A DNA stretch of 62,894 nucleotides from Desulfuromonadaceae bacterium (GTDB lineage Bacteria > Desulfobacterota > Desulfuromonadia > Desulfuromonadales > SZUA-401), in NCBI GenBank assembly GCA_003246035.1, contig QKBP01000111.1:1-62894 (forward strand), written 5' to 3'. The position numbers were made by a program, and so were the translations under genes. Every line of letters begins with the position of its first letter. The first letter of the stretch is position 1. A model generated the notes under the pieces. It worked only from the letters and a program-made list of their open reading frames with translations. It had not been told where the DNA came from and made no database searches. Positions 28,697-38,816 of this stretch are shown here, one piece after another.

Positions 28697-29886
28697 GACG
28701 GCCGGTTCTTGCGCGCCAGGATGCGTGTGAAGGTGTCGTCGATGCGGTAACCGAGCCGGTCAAGCCACTCGAGGCGGCGTTCTTTGGCATGCAGGGTGAA
28801 CAGATAACCCCCTCCGGTAAGCAGCAGCAGGTTCGGGAGCCACATGGCGACCACCGGAGGGAGCAGGCCGTCATGTCCGGCGGTGCGGGCAGTTGTCAGC
28901 AGAGCGTAGTAGAGCAGGGTGACCCCGAGCGCCTTGGCGAAGCCGCCACCCTTGCCGGAACGGGTCGACTGGATCCCCAGCGGCACGCCGAGCAGCGCGA
29001 AGACAAACGGTGCGAAGGCGAGGGCGAATCGCTCGTGGATTTCCGTGCGCATGGCGTTCTGCGAATCCTCTTCTCCGCTCTGGCGGATCGCCGTGCGTAG
29101 TTCGTCAAAACTCATTCGGTTGATCTTCTTCGGTCGGGACGTCTGGTTGCCGTTCTCACGGTCGAGCGAGAGGTTAAGGTCGTAGGTGCCGAAGCGAGCA
29201 GCCTGATAACTCTCCGTGCCGCTGTCGAGCTTGCGGCGGTGGATGTTCCCCTGCTCGAGTCGAAGGGTCATGCGCAGGGTGTCGGGGTCGGAGAGAACTT
29301 TTCCGTTGCGGGCGAAGATGATGACCGGAGAGCTGTTCGAGCGGCTGTCGGCGATGAATACTTCACGCATGGCGCCGCTGGTTTCGTCGATCTCCCCGGC
29401 GTATATGACCAGGTTGTCAAAGTCCGAATTGAAGATCCCGGGACGGATGCTGCCGCCGATCTGGCTGTTCGCCAGGCGGAAGATCTTCTGGTCGAAGGCG
29501 TGCCGGCCGCGCGGCTGTTCCACCACGCTCAGCCAGCAGACCAGCAGTGTGCCGCAGATCCCGAGGATCATGACGGGCCAGGTCATGCTGTACAGGCTGA
29601 TCCCGCCGCTTTTCAGGGCGATGATCTCGCTCTCCGAGGAGAGGCGTCCGAATCCGATCAGGATTCCGAGGAAAAGCGAGAAGGGGATGATGATGATGAA
29701 GAAGGTCGGGAGAAGGTGGGTGAAGAGCGAAAGCAGTTCCTGAAGCGGGACCCCCTTGTTCACCACCAGCTCCACCAGTTGCAGCATCCTGCCCATGACC
29801 AGGACAAAGCAGAAGATGACCATCGCCACGAGGGTGGGGGCGGTGATTTCCTTGAGAATATAGCGGGTGATCCTCCGGGTAGCCAT
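28693..29886 (-). CDS. lptF: LPS export permease LptF
   Basis: Partner of LptG with the same topology: helices at about 15-35, 55-80 and 100-120, periplasmic domain about 130-290, helices at about 300-385. IALKSGGISLYSMTWPVMI matches the family's coupling helix. 397 residues. Start ATG at 29886 follows the initial helix spacing expected; no Shine-Dalgarno is present and a -10-like box lies eight bases upstream. First gene of lptFG. Confidence 0.93.
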   Translation of the reverse strand: MATRRITRYILKEITAPTLVAMVIFCFVLVMGRMLQLVELVVNKGVPLQELLSLFTHLLPTFFIIIIPFSLFLGILIGFGRLSSESEIIALKSGGISLYSMTWPVMILGICGTLLVCWLSVVEQPRGRHAFDQKIFRLANSQIGGSIRPGIFNSDFDNLVIYAGEIDETSGAMREVFIADSRSNSSPVIIFARNGKVLSDPDTLRMTLRLEQGNIHRRKLDSGTESYQAARFGTYDLNLSLDRENGNQTSRPKKINRMSFDELRTAIRQSGEEDSQNAMRTEIHERFALAFAPFVFALLGVPLGIQSTRSGKGGGFAKALGVTLLYYALLTTARTAGHDGLLPPVVAMWLPNLLLLTGGGYLFTLHAKERRLEWLDRLGYRIDDTFTRILARKNRPS

Positions 29887-29894
29887 GCGCGGAT

Positions 29895-29921
29895 GTTATA
29901 CCAGCCAGATAGGCTTGTAAA
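29895..29921 (-). promoter_or_regulatory. Candidate promoter abutting lptF
   Basis: On the minus strand TTTACA (29921-29916), a short 15-base spacer, and TATAAC (29900-29895). Eight bases separate the -10 box from ATG 29886, so the predicted transcript would start at about the initiation codon. The short spacer lowers confidence. Confidence 0.35.
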
Positions 29922-29945
29922 CAGGCTTGCCGGGGGATTTTTCCC

Positions 29946-29974
29946 TTGCGCGCGGGGAGGGGGTGTGCTATATA
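29946..29974 (+). promoter_or_regulatory. Candidate sigma-70 promoter for rpsB operon
   Basis: TTGCGC (29946-29951), 17-base spacer, TATATA (29969-29974). Predicted start near 29981 gives a leader of about 115 bases before rpsB. Confidence 0.5.
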
Positions 29975-30008
29975 GACCCGCTGTCAAAAATACGCACGTT
30001 TCCGGATT

Positions 30009-30046
30009 CGGAGAGGGGTGGCCGTTGGGACGACGGTAGCTCTCCG
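30009..30046 (+). promoter_or_regulatory. Structured rpsB leader hairpin
   Basis: CGGAGAG (30009-30015) pairs with CTCTCCG (30040-30046); inside, GCCGT (30021-30025) pairs with ACGGT (30033-30037, one wobble). The element lies between the predicted start and the rpsB ribosome site, where ribosomal protein leaders often bind their own product. Function is inferred. Confidence 0.4.
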
Positions 30047-30095
30047 GAGGTGATGGAGGCGGAGGACACAAAACCAATTAGACAAGGAGCCAACG

Positions 30096-30923
30096 ATGTC
30101 CCAGATCACTATGAAACAACTGCTCGAAGCCGGTGTCCATTTCGGACACCAGACCCGCCGCTGGAATCCGAAGATGAAGCAGTACATTTTCGGTGCCCGT
30201 AACGGTATCTACATCATCGACCTGCAGAAAACCGTTCGCCATTTCAAGAACGCCTACACCTTCGTTCGCGACACCGTCGCCGACGGTGGCCGCGTCCTGT
30301 TCGTCGGGACCAAGAAGCAGGCCCAGGATGCGATCTTCGAGGAGGCGAGCCGTGCCGAGCAGTTCTTCGTCAACAATCGCTGGCTCGGCGGTATGCTGAC
30401 CAACTTCACCACCATCAAGCAGAGCATCGACCGTCTCAAGAAAATCGAGGTCATGGCCCAGGACGGGACCTACGAGCTGCTGACCAAGAAGGAAGTCCTC
30501 CAGCTCGAGCGTGAGAAGGATAAGCTCGAGAAGAGCCTCGGCGGGATCAAGTCGATGGCGAAACTCCCTGACGCTGTGTTCGTGATCGACCCGAAGAAGG
30601 AGCAGATCGCCGTCAAAGAAGCCCGCAAGCTCGGGATTCCGGTGGTTTCTGTGGTTGACACCAACTGCGACCCCGACGAGATCGATTACGTGATCCCCGG
30701 TAACGACGACGCCATTCGCGCGATTCGCCTGTTCGCCTCCAAGATGGCCGATGCCTGCATCGAGGGTGGGCAGCTGCGCGAGACCCGTCTCCGCAGCGAC
30801 GCCGAAGGGGCTGATGACACTGAAGCAGCGGTCGCCGAAGCTCCTGCAGCTGTCGAAGCGCCCGCTGAAGCGGTCGAAGCGGCAGCGAAGGAAGAGCCCA
30901 CTTCCGAAGACGCCGAAGCCTGA
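30096..30923 (+). CDS. rpsB: 30S ribosomal protein S2
   Basis: Small-subunit protein S2, with [19 protein letters not shown] at the start and the [13 protein letters not shown] and [13 protein letters not shown] segments. 275 residues, about 30 more than E. coli because of an acidic Ala/Glu-rich tail after residue 230. AAGGAG precedes ATG 30096. Classical rpsB-tsf-pyrH-frr order follows. Confidence 0.98.
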   Translation: MSQITMKQLLEAGVHFGHQTRRWNPKMKQYIFGARNGIYIIDLQKTVRHFKNAYTFVRDTVADGGRVLFVGTKKQAQDAIFEEASRAEQFFVNNRWLGGMLTNFTTIKQSIDRLKKIEVMAQDGTYELLTKKEVLQLEREKDKLEKSLGGIKSMAKLPDAVFVIDPKKEQIAVKEARKLGIPVVSVVDTNCDPDEIDYVIPGNDDAIRAIRLFASKMADACIEGGQLRETRLRSDAEGADDTEAAVAEAPAAVEAPAEAVEAAAKEEPTSEDAEA

Positions 30924-30941
30924 TTTCCTGCACGCACGATC

Positions 30942-30967
30942 GGGCGGCCCCATTCGGGCCGCCCTTT
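30942..30967 (+). terminator. Hairpin between rpsB and tsf (terminator/attenuator)
   Basis: GGGCGGCCC (30942-30950) and GGGCCGCCC (30956-30964), loop CATTC, followed by TTT only. The weak T-run suggests partial termination that lowers tsf relative to rpsB. Confidence 0.65.
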
Positions 30968-31036
30968 CCATAAGTCACCTGTACCGACCCACTTTCATCA
31001 CATAGCAAGGTCCGCCTCGCGGACAGGAGGTTCAAC

Positions 31037-32685
<1,649 letters not shown>

Positions 32686-32690
32686 CGCAC

Positions 32691-33248
32691 ATGTACGATG
32701 ATGTCGTTGCAGAAAGCAAGGAGGGGATGGTACGCGCCGTCGAGGCGCTCAAGCGCGAGATGAGCAAGGTTCGCACCGGTCGTGCGTCCACGGCTCTCCT
32801 TGACGATGTGCGCGTCGACTATTACGGAACCCCGACTCCGCTCAGCCAGGTCGGAACCTTGGCCGTGCCGGAAGCCCGCATGATCACCATCCAGCCCTGG
32901 GAAAAACATTTGATTCCCGAGATCGAAAAGGCGATCTTCAAGGCGGATCTGGGGCTTAACCCGTCTTCGGATGGCCAGATAATCCGTATCGTCATCCCGC
33001 CGCTGACCGAAGAACGCCGCAAAGAGATGGTCAAGGTGATTCGGCGTATGGGAGAGGATTCGAAGATCGCGGTGCGCAACGCCCGTCGCGATGCCAACGA
33101 TACTCTCAAAATGCTCGAGAAGGAAAAGGAAATTACCGAAGACGATCTCAAGCGTGGCGAAAAGCAGATCCAGGACGTGACGGACAATTACGTCGCCCGC
33201 ATCGACGAGGTCGTGTCACAAAAAGAGAAAGAAGTCATGGAAATCTAG
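32691..33248 (+). CDS. frr: Ribosome recycling factor
   Basis: Splits post-termination ribosomes with EF-G. Typical [25 protein letters not shown], and [15 protein letters not shown]. 185 residues; three-helix bundle plus beta domain. Starts five bases after pyrH with AGGAGG within the pyrH stop region. Confidence 0.98.
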   Translation: MYDDVVAESKEGMVRAVEALKREMSKVRTGRASTALLDDVRVDYYGTPTPLSQVGTLAVPEARMITIQPWEKHLIPEIEKAIFKADLGLNPSSDGQIIRIVIPPLTEERRKEMVKVIRRMGEDSKIAVRNARRDANDTLKMLEKEKEITEDDLKRGEKQIQDVTDNYVARIDEVVSQKEKEVMEI

Positions 33249-33285
33249 GATTTCCATCGAATGCAACCAACAAGGGAGAGAAGAC

Positions 33286-33444
33286 ATGCAGATTACTGAC
33301 GAATGTATTGCCTGTGGCGCTTGTGTGGACACCTGCCCGGTGTCTGCGATCATCGAAGCCGGTGACAAGTACACCATCACCGACGACTGCACCGATTGCG
33401 GTGCATGCGCGGACTCCTGTCCGGTCAGCGCGATTACCGAGTAA
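33286..33444 (+). CDS. Small 2[4Fe-4S] ferredoxin
   Basis: A 52-residue clostridial-type ferredoxin. Two CxxCxxCxxxCP motifs: Cys7/10/13/17 and Cys35/38/41/45; each would supply three ligands to one cluster and one to the other. Low-potential electron carrier, common in anaerobes. GGGAGAG precedes ATG 33286. Its single-gene position after frr, with a terminator after it, gives no partner enzyme. Confidence 0.93.
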   Translation: MQITDECIACGACVDTCPVSAIIEAGDKYTITDDCTDCGACADSCPVSAITE

Positions 33445-33454
33445 AGCTGGACCC

Positions 33455-33485
33455 GGGGCGCCCAATGGGCGCCCCATGTTTTTCT
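33455..33485 (+). terminator. Rho-independent terminator after ferredoxin
   Basis: GGGGCGCCC (33455-33463) pairs with GGGCGCCCC (33467-33475), loop AAT, followed after ATG by TTTTT. Confidence 0.8.
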
Positions 33486-33496
33486 CCCCCCCCAAG

Positions 33497-33524
33497 TTGC
33501 ATCCCCGTTCACGTTCGTGATAAT
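33497..33524 (+). promoter_or_regulatory. Candidate sigma-70 promoter for uppS operon
   Basis: TTGCAT (33497-33502), 16-base spacer, GATAAT (33519-33524, five of six). Directly after the ferredoxin terminator and before uppS. Confidence 0.4.
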
Positions 33525-33572
33525 TTAACCCCCCTGAAATCACTCTAAAAACGATAGGCTTCCCAGAGAATC

Positions 33573-34304
33573 GTGCCGAGTATGAGCCTTCCTCATCATC
33601 TAGCCATTATCATGGACGGTAACGGCCGTTGGGCCGAACAGCAGGGGCTGCCGCGCGTTGCCGGTCACCAGAAGGGCGTGGAGACGGCCCGCGAGGTCAT
33701 TCGTCACTGCGCCGTGCGCGGGATCCGCTACCTGACCCTGTTCGCGTTCAGTTCCGAGAACTGGCAGCGACCGGACGACGAGGTCCAGGCCCTGATGTCC
33801 CTGCTGTCGACCTTCCTGACCCGTGAGCTCGAAACCCTGGCCGAACATCATATTCGCCTGCGGGTGATCGGTGAGAGGGATCGCCTGACGTCCGAAGCCC
33901 GGGCCAGTCTCGAGCGGGCCATCGAACGTACCGCCGGCAATGAAGGGATGGCCCTCGTGCTGGCGCTTTCCTACGGGGGGCGCAACGAACTCGTGCGCGC
34001 GGTCCGGCAGGTCGCGACGCGCGTCGAGAACGGTGAACTCGGTATCGAACAGATCGACGAATCCTGTTTTGCGGAGAGGCTCGATACCGCAGGGCTCCCC
34101 GATCCCGATCTGCTGATCCGCACCAGCGGAGAGCAGCGGATCAGCAACTTTCTTCTCTGGCAGATGGCGTACTCGGAGCTCTATTTCAGCGATGCGCTGT
34201 GGCCCGATTTCGACACCGCGAAACTCGACGAGGCCCTTGCGGACTATGCCCACCGTCAGCGTCGTTTCGGCCTGACCGGCGCACAACTCGAGCCACGTAC
34301 CTAG
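33573..34304 (+). CDS. uppS: Undecaprenyl diphosphate synthase
   Basis: cis-Prenyltransferase making the C55 lipid carrier for peptidoglycan and LPS O-units. AIIMDGNGRWA near the N-terminus holds the catalytic Asp; FAFSSENWQRP and the C-terminal DLLIRTSGEQRISNFLLWQ are diagnostic. GTG 33573 gives 243 residues; ATG 33582 three codons later is an equally possible start. First gene of uppS-cdsA-dxr-rseP. Confidence 0.96.
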   Translation: MPSMSLPHHLAIIMDGNGRWAEQQGLPRVAGHQKGVETAREVIRHCAVRGIRYLTLFAFSSENWQRPDDEVQALMSLLSTFLTRELETLAEHHIRLRVIGERDRLTSEARASLERAIERTAGNEGMALVLALSYGGRNELVRAVRQVATRVENGELGIEQIDESCFAERLDTAGLPDPDLLIRTSGEQRISNFLLWQMAYSELYFSDALWPDFDTAKLDEALADYAHRQRRFGLTGAQLEPRT

Positions 34305-34313
34305 GAGGCGACC

Positions 34314-35108
34314 ATTAAGCAGCGCATCATTACCGGGCTGATTCTTCTCCCTCTCCTCGTTGCCTATGTCTACTGGGCCAGTCAGACGGCCTTCGCGCTA
34401 CTGATCCTGGTCGTGTCAGCGCTCGCGCTGCACGAGTACCTGCGCATGGCACTCCCGGCCGAGAGGGTTCTCGAACGACGCCTCGGTTTGGCTGCCGGGG
34501 TCGTGCTGGCTGCCGCCATGGCGTTCGCCCCGCCGCAGGCCAGTATCGCAGTACTGGTTATGCTGCTTCTGGTCTTCTGTCTGCTGTTTCTGTTCCGATA
34601 CCAGCGACTCGACACGGTCATCCAGCAGCTGGCGTGCCTGATCCTCGGTCTTCTGTATATTCCGTTTCTGCTTGGCCACCTTACCTGGCTGCACGCGCTC
34701 GATCACGGCAAGCTGTGGATCTTCTTCGTGATGTTTCTGGTCATGGCCAGCGACTCGCTGGCCTATTTCAGCGGTATGCGTTTCGGCCGGCGCAAGCTCT
34801 ATCCGGCGATCAGCCCGAACAAGAGTGTCGAAGGGGCGCTGGGCGGTCTGCTCGGCGGCGTTCTGGCTGCGTTCATCGTCCGCGTCCTGTTCTTCCCCGC
34901 GCTCGGGTTCTTGGATGTGCTACTGCTGGGGGTGGGTCTTGGCGCGGCATCCCAGCTGGGTGACCTGTTCGAGTCGATGCTCAAGCGAAGCTTTGGCGTC
35001 AAGGATTCCGGGACCCTGATTCCGGGGCACGGCGGTCTGCTCGATCGCCTCGACAGCCTGCTGTTTGCCTACCCTCTGGCCTACTATTACGCCCTTTACC
35101 TGCTGTAA
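34314..35108 (+). CDS. cdsA: Phosphatidate cytidylyltransferase, apparently with ATT start
   Basis: Makes CDP-diacylglycerol for phospholipid synthesis. C-terminal signature [19 protein letters not shown] and about eight transmembrane segments. From ATT 34314 the protein is 264 residues and begins [14 protein letters not shown], the family's usual first helix (normally MKQR). A perfect AGGAGG (34303-34308) lies five bases before ATT, and no ATG, GTG or TTG occurs between the in-frame uppS stop at 34302-34304 and GTG 34413. Starting at 34413 would delete the first helix. ATT is a rare start codon, best known from infC. Confidence 0.88.
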   Translation: MKQRIITGLILLPLLVAYVYWASQTAFALLILVVSALALHEYLRMALPAERVLERRLGLAAGVVLAAAMAFAPPQASIAVLVMLLLVFCLLFLFRYQRLDTVIQQLACLILGLLYIPFLLGHLTWLHALDHGKLWIFFVMFLVMASDSLAYFSGMRFGRRKLYPAISPNKSVEGALGGLLGGVLAAFIVRVLFFPALGFLDVLLLGVGLGAASQLGDLFESMLKRSFGVKDSGTLIPGHGGLLDRLDSLLFAYPLAYYYALYLL

Positions 35109-35121
35109 TGCGGAAAGCACG

Positions 35122-36294
35122 ATGAAGAATCTCTCCATTCTCGGGGCGACCGGTTCCATCGGCGTCAACACCCTCGATATCGTCAAACAGTATCCGAGCC
35201 GTTATGCGGTCAAGGCCCTGACCGGCGGCGCGAACCTCGAGCGCCTCGCCCAGCAGGTCCTGGCATTCCGTCCCGAGATCGTCGCGGTGGCCAGGGAGTC
35301 CGATGTCCCGGCGCTGCGTGAACGCCTCGGCAGCTTTCCGGTTGAGATCCTGCACGGTGCCCAAGGTCTCTCCGAGTGTGCCTCCCATCCCGATGCGGAC
35401 ATGGTGGTGTCCGCAATCGTCGGCGCTGCCGGACTGGTTCCGACCATGGCCGCCATCGAGGCCGGCAAGGATATCGCCCTCGCCAACAAGGAGACCCTGG
35501 TCACGGCGGGTGCGGTCGTCATGGAGCGGGCACGTGCCCGCCAGGTGGCGATCTACCCGGTCGACAGCGAACACAGTGCGATCTTCCAATCGCTGGAAGG
35601 GCATCGTGGCGAGGACGTCAGGCGCCTCATCCTGACCGCATCCGGAGGTCCCTTTCTCCACCATTCGCTCGAAGCGCTCGGTAGCGTGACCCCCGAGGAT
35701 GCCCTGGCTCATCCCAACTGGGACATGGGGCGGAAGATCTCCATCGACTCGGCGACCATGATGAACAAGGGGCTGGAGGTGATCGAGGCGCGCTGGCTGT
35801 TCGACCTTCCGCCGGAACGTATCGCGGTGCATATACATCCCCAGAGTATCGTGCATTCGATGGTCGAGTACGTCGACGGGTCGGTGATCGCCCAGCTCGG
35901 GATTCCGGACATGCGCACCCCCATTGCCTACGCGCTTTCGTACCCCGAGCGGCTGCCACTCGAGCTCCCGCCGCTCGACCTGTGCGCCCTCGGGCAGTTG
36001 ACCTTTCTACAACCGGATGTTGAGCGATTCCCGTGTCTCCGCCTCGCCTTCGAGGTCCTTGAAGCCGGAGGGGCAGCACCGGCGATCCTGAATGCGGCCA
36101 ACGAGATCGCCGTCGAAGCCTTTCTCGCCCGCCGCATCGATTTCCTGGAGATTCCACGTGTGATCGCGCGTACGCTCGACACGCTCGGGCAGGGGCCGCT
36201 CGCCACCCTGGAGGAGGCGATCGACGCCGATCGGCGCGGCCGCGAAGTCGCCGGGGAGCTGGTCGGTTCCTTCGGCTCGGGGAGGAAGGCGTGA
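35122..36294 (+). CDS. dxr: 1-deoxy-D-xylulose-5-phosphate reductoisomerase
   Basis: Second enzyme of the MEP isoprenoid pathway, feeding UppS. NADPH site [16 protein letters not shown]; metal/substrate segments [11 protein letters not shown] and [17 protein letters not shown]. 390 residues from ATG 35122, which follows GGAAAGC. The in-frame extension to 35065 overlaps cdsA. Overlaps rseP by four bases. Confidence 0.97.
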   Translation: MKNLSILGATGSIGVNTLDIVKQYPSRYAVKALTGGANLERLAQQVLAFRPEIVAVARESDVPALRERLGSFPVEILHGAQGLSECASHPDADMVVSAIVGAAGLVPTMAAIEAGKDIALANKETLVTAGAVVMERARARQVAIYPVDSEHSAIFQSLEGHRGEDVRRLILTASGGPFLHHSLEALGSVTPEDALAHPNWDMGRKISIDSATMMNKGLEVIEARWLFDLPPERIAVHIHPQSIVHSMVEYVDGSVIAQLGIPDMRTPIAYALSYPERLPLELPPLDLCALGQLTFLQPDVERFPCLRLAFEVLEAGGAAPAILNAANEIAVEAFLARRIDFLEIPRVIARTLDTLGQGPLATLEEAIDADRRGREVAGELVGSFGSGRKA

Positions 36295-37622
36295 TCATCA
36301 GTATCGTTTCCGGTATTCTGCTGCTCGGCATCCTGGTGTTTGTTCACGAACTCGGGCATTTCTGTGTCGCCAAGGCCTGCAAGGTCAAGGTGCTCAAGTT
36401 CTCCCTTGGTTTCGGACCGCGACTGGTGTCGCGCACCTGGGGGGAGACCGAGTACATGATCTGCGCCGTCCCTCTTGGCGGCTACGTCCAGATGCTCGGC
36501 GAAGGGGGCGGTGAGGAGGGCGAAGCGGCCGTATTGTCGCCCGAGGAGGAGGCCCGCTCCTTCGCCCGACAATCGGTCTGGAGGCGTACGGCGATCATAG
36601 CCGCCGGTCCGATCATGAACCTCGCCCTGCCGTTTCTGGTCTTGCCGCTGACCTACCTGATCGGCGTGCAGATGCCGGCTTACCTGCTCGAGTCCCCCTG
36701 TGTCGGCTACGTGATGAGCGAGTCGGCGGGGTCCCGTTCCGGATTCCAGCCGGGAGACTGTATCCGGGCCTTCAACGGAGAGCCGGTAGCGTCCTGGGAA
36801 GAGGTCAATCGCCAGCTGATTTCTGGAATCGGTGCCGAGCTCCATTTTTCGGTGGACCGCAACGGGGAATCGTTCGAGGTCCGCGTGCTCGCCGAAGACG
36901 GGAACCCCGAGGGACTTCAGGCGATGGGCCTGCTCCCGCTGCAATCGGCAATGATCGGCGCCGTGAGCCAGGGGATGCCCGCCGACAAGGCCGGGATCGA
37001 GACCGGAGACCGGATCGTCAGGATCGACCAGGCCGAAATTCACTCCTGGTACGATCTCCGCCCCGCCATACAGCAAGCCGGCGGAGAGGACCTGGAGGTC
37101 ACCGTCGAGCGCGGCGGAGAACGGCTCAGCTTTAGGCTTAAACCGGTCAGGCTCGAAGACGACGGGGATTTTCTGATCGGCATCATCCCTGAGCAGGCGA
37201 CCGTCTCGACCCGCTTCGGGTTGATCGAAGCAGTCAAGGCAGGAGCGGAGCGCGCTGTGCAGCTGATCGAGCTGACGATGGTCTTTATCCACAAACTGTT
37301 CGCCGGGCATATCTCGACCGACAGCATCGGCGGACCCATCCAGGTGGTTCAGATCGCCGGGCAGGCCGCCCAGAGCAACCTCTCGAGCATCCTCGGCGTG
37401 CTGGCGTTTCTGAGTATCCAGCTCGGCATCCTCAACCTGCTGCCGATTCCGATTCTCGATGGCGGGCATCTGTTCTTCAACCTGTTTGAGATGGTGCGAG
37501 GTCGCCCCCTGTCCCTGCGCGCCCGTGAGACCGCCCAGCAGATCGGGCTGGTACTGCTGATCCTGCTGATGGTGCTGGCGTTCTACAACGACATCATGCG
37601 CCTGTTCTTCGGGTACCAGTGA
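36291..37622 (+). CDS. rseP: Site-2 intramembrane zinc protease RseP
   Basis: Membrane metalloprotease that cleaves anti-sigma factors and remnant signal peptides. HELGH zinc motif at 19-23 in the first helix; two PDZ domains (about 115-195 and 205-280); [11 protein letters not shown] with the second active-site Asp near residue 390. 443 residues. GTG start in a GTGA overlap with dxr. No sigma-E/RseA genes in the window. Confidence 0.95.
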   Translation: MIISIVSGILLLGILVFVHELGHFCVAKACKVKVLKFSLGFGPRLVSRTWGETEYMICAVPLGGYVQMLGEGGGEEGEAAVLSPEEEARSFARQSVWRRTAIIAAGPIMNLALPFLVLPLTYLIGVQMPAYLLESPCVGYVMSESAGSRSGFQPGDCIRAFNGEPVASWEEVNRQLISGIGAELHFSVDRNGESFEVRVLAEDGNPEGLQAMGLLPLQSAMIGAVSQGMPADKAGIETGDRIVRIDQAEIHSWYDLRPAIQQAGGEDLEVTVERGGERLSFRLKPVRLEDDGDFLIGIIPEQATVSTRFGLIEAVKAGAERAVQLIELTMVFIHKLFAGHISTDSIGGPIQVVQIAGQAAQSNLSSILGVLAFLSIQLGILNLLPIPILDGGHLFFNLFEMVRGRPLSLRARETAQQIGLVLLILLMVLAFYNDIMRLFFGYQ

Positions 37623-38338
37623 TGGCCAGGCTCATGCTCGCTCTGGATACCGCCTCCCCGACCGGGAGTGTCGCCCTGGTGCAGGGGGAGTGCCTGCTGG
37701 GGGAAAGTCTCCTGAATCTCAAGACGACCCACAGCGAGAGACTGCTCGGGGTCGTCGACCGGCTGCTGGAAGGGCTCGGGTGCACGCTCGACCAGCTTGA
37801 CGCCCTGGCGGTCGTCAGGGGGCCGGGGTCGTTCACCGGGTTGCGCGTCGGCATGGCCACTGCGAAAGGGCTGGCGCTGGCTCTCGAGCTCCCGTTGGTC
37901 GGGATCTCGAGCCTCGCTGCACTGGCCGCCAATGCTCCTTTCGCGCGCATGCCGGTCTGCGCGCTGCTCGACGCCCGCAAGGATGAAGTCTATGCCGGCC
38001 TCTATTCCTGTGCTGCGGGGAGCCCCGTCGAGATCGGGGAAGAACGGGTTCTCCCGCCGGAAACGCTGCTGGGAGAACTGGACGGAGAGGTGCTGTTCGT
38101 CGGTGACGGGGCCGAGCGCTACCGCACTCTGATCGTCCGGCATCTCGGTGCGAAGGCGCACTTCGTGCCGACGCCCCTTAACCGCCCGCGCGCCGCGCTG
38201 GTCGCATGGCTGGCGGGCGAGGAACTCGCTCGTTCGCCCGTCGACTCGGCCGATCATTTGGCCCCCGTCTACCTGCGGCCTTCCGAGGCCGAACTGGCCT
38301 GGGCAAGAAAGGGAGAACAGGGCTCGATAGAAGGTTGA
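37622..38338 (+). CDS. tsaB: tRNA threonylcarbamoyladenosine biosynthesis protein TsaB
   Basis: Non-catalytic partner of TsaD in t6A synthesis on tRNA. ASKHA-type start LMLALDTASPTGSVALV and GPGSFTGLRVGMATAKGLA. 238 residues. ATG 37622 overlaps the rseP stop; GTG 37619 directly before is an alternative. Confidence 0.94.
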   Translation: MARLMLALDTASPTGSVALVQGECLLGESLLNLKTTHSERLLGVVDRLLEGLGCTLDQLDALAVVRGPGSFTGLRVGMATAKGLALALELPLVGISSLAALAANAPFARMPVCALLDARKDEVYAGLYSCAAGSPVEIGEERVLPPETLLGELDGEVLFVGDGAERYRTLIVRHLGAKAHFVPTPLNRPRAALVAWLAGEELARSPVDSADHLAPVYLRPSEAELAWARKGEQGSIEG

Positions 38339-38417
38339 CAACCCGGGGGGCTTCCCTTTAACTTTAGTGAACACCCAGTCTTGCATTCTTGCTAACTTTT
38401 CGTTCAGGAGGTGCAGC

Positions 38418-38639
38418 ATGGAGGAGAGAGATCAGGATTTGGTTCGTGAGCTGTGGGACAACAACCCCCGTTTCCGCAAGCTCTACGAGGAGCACCAACT
38501 GCTGGAGAAGGAACTCAACAATCTGAGCGACAAGTCATTCCTCTCGGCCGAAGAAGAGATCGAGAAGAAAAAGATGCAAAAACTCAAGCTCGCGGGCAAA
38601 GACGAAATGGAGCATATCCTCAGCTCGCATCGTCAATGA
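38418..38639 (+). CDS. YdcH/DUF465-family small coiled-coil protein
   Basis: 73 residues, highly charged, predicted helical hairpin: LYEEHQLLEKELNNLSDKSF then EEIEKKKMQKLKLAGKDEM and a C-terminal His. This LxxxHxxLdxxI...K..KLxLKD pattern is the DUF465/YdcH family, of unknown function. ATG 38418 is seven bases after AGGAGG. Followed by two hairpins, so it is probably expressed alone. Confidence 0.85.
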   Translation: MEERDQDLVRELWDNNPRFRKLYEEHQLLEKELNNLSDKSFLSAEEEIEKKKMQKLKLAGKDEMEHILSSHRQ

Positions 38640-38646
38640 CAGTTTA

Positions 38647-38678
38647 GAAAGGGTTCGGGTCAAGGCCTGAGCCCTTTC
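38647..38678 (+). repeat. Imperfect hairpin after the YdcH-like gene
   Basis: GAAAGGG (38647-38653) pairs with CCCTTTC (38672-38678) with further wobble pairs inside. No T-run follows, so it is a stem-loop 3' end or processing site rather than a standard terminator. Confidence 0.5.
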
Positions 38679-38740
38679 GCAGTCTTCGGATACGTTCACA
38701 CGTGCCGATCATAAGTTTGTCGGCAGTAAACAGCCTGACC

Positions 38741-38772
38741 GGACAGGGGTCGTGTGGCCCCTGTCCTTTTTT
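38741..38772 (+). terminator. Rho-independent terminator upstream of ilvD
   Basis: GGACAGGGG (38741-38749) pairs with CCCCTGTCC (38758-38766), followed by TTTTTT. It lies 45 bases before ilvD, so it either ends upstream transcription or could act as an ilvD leader terminator; no leader peptide or T-box is seen before it. Confidence 0.85.
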
Positions 38773-38816
38773 ACCTCAGGGACAGAGAATATACCGTAGA
38801 GGAGATTCAAAGCGTT

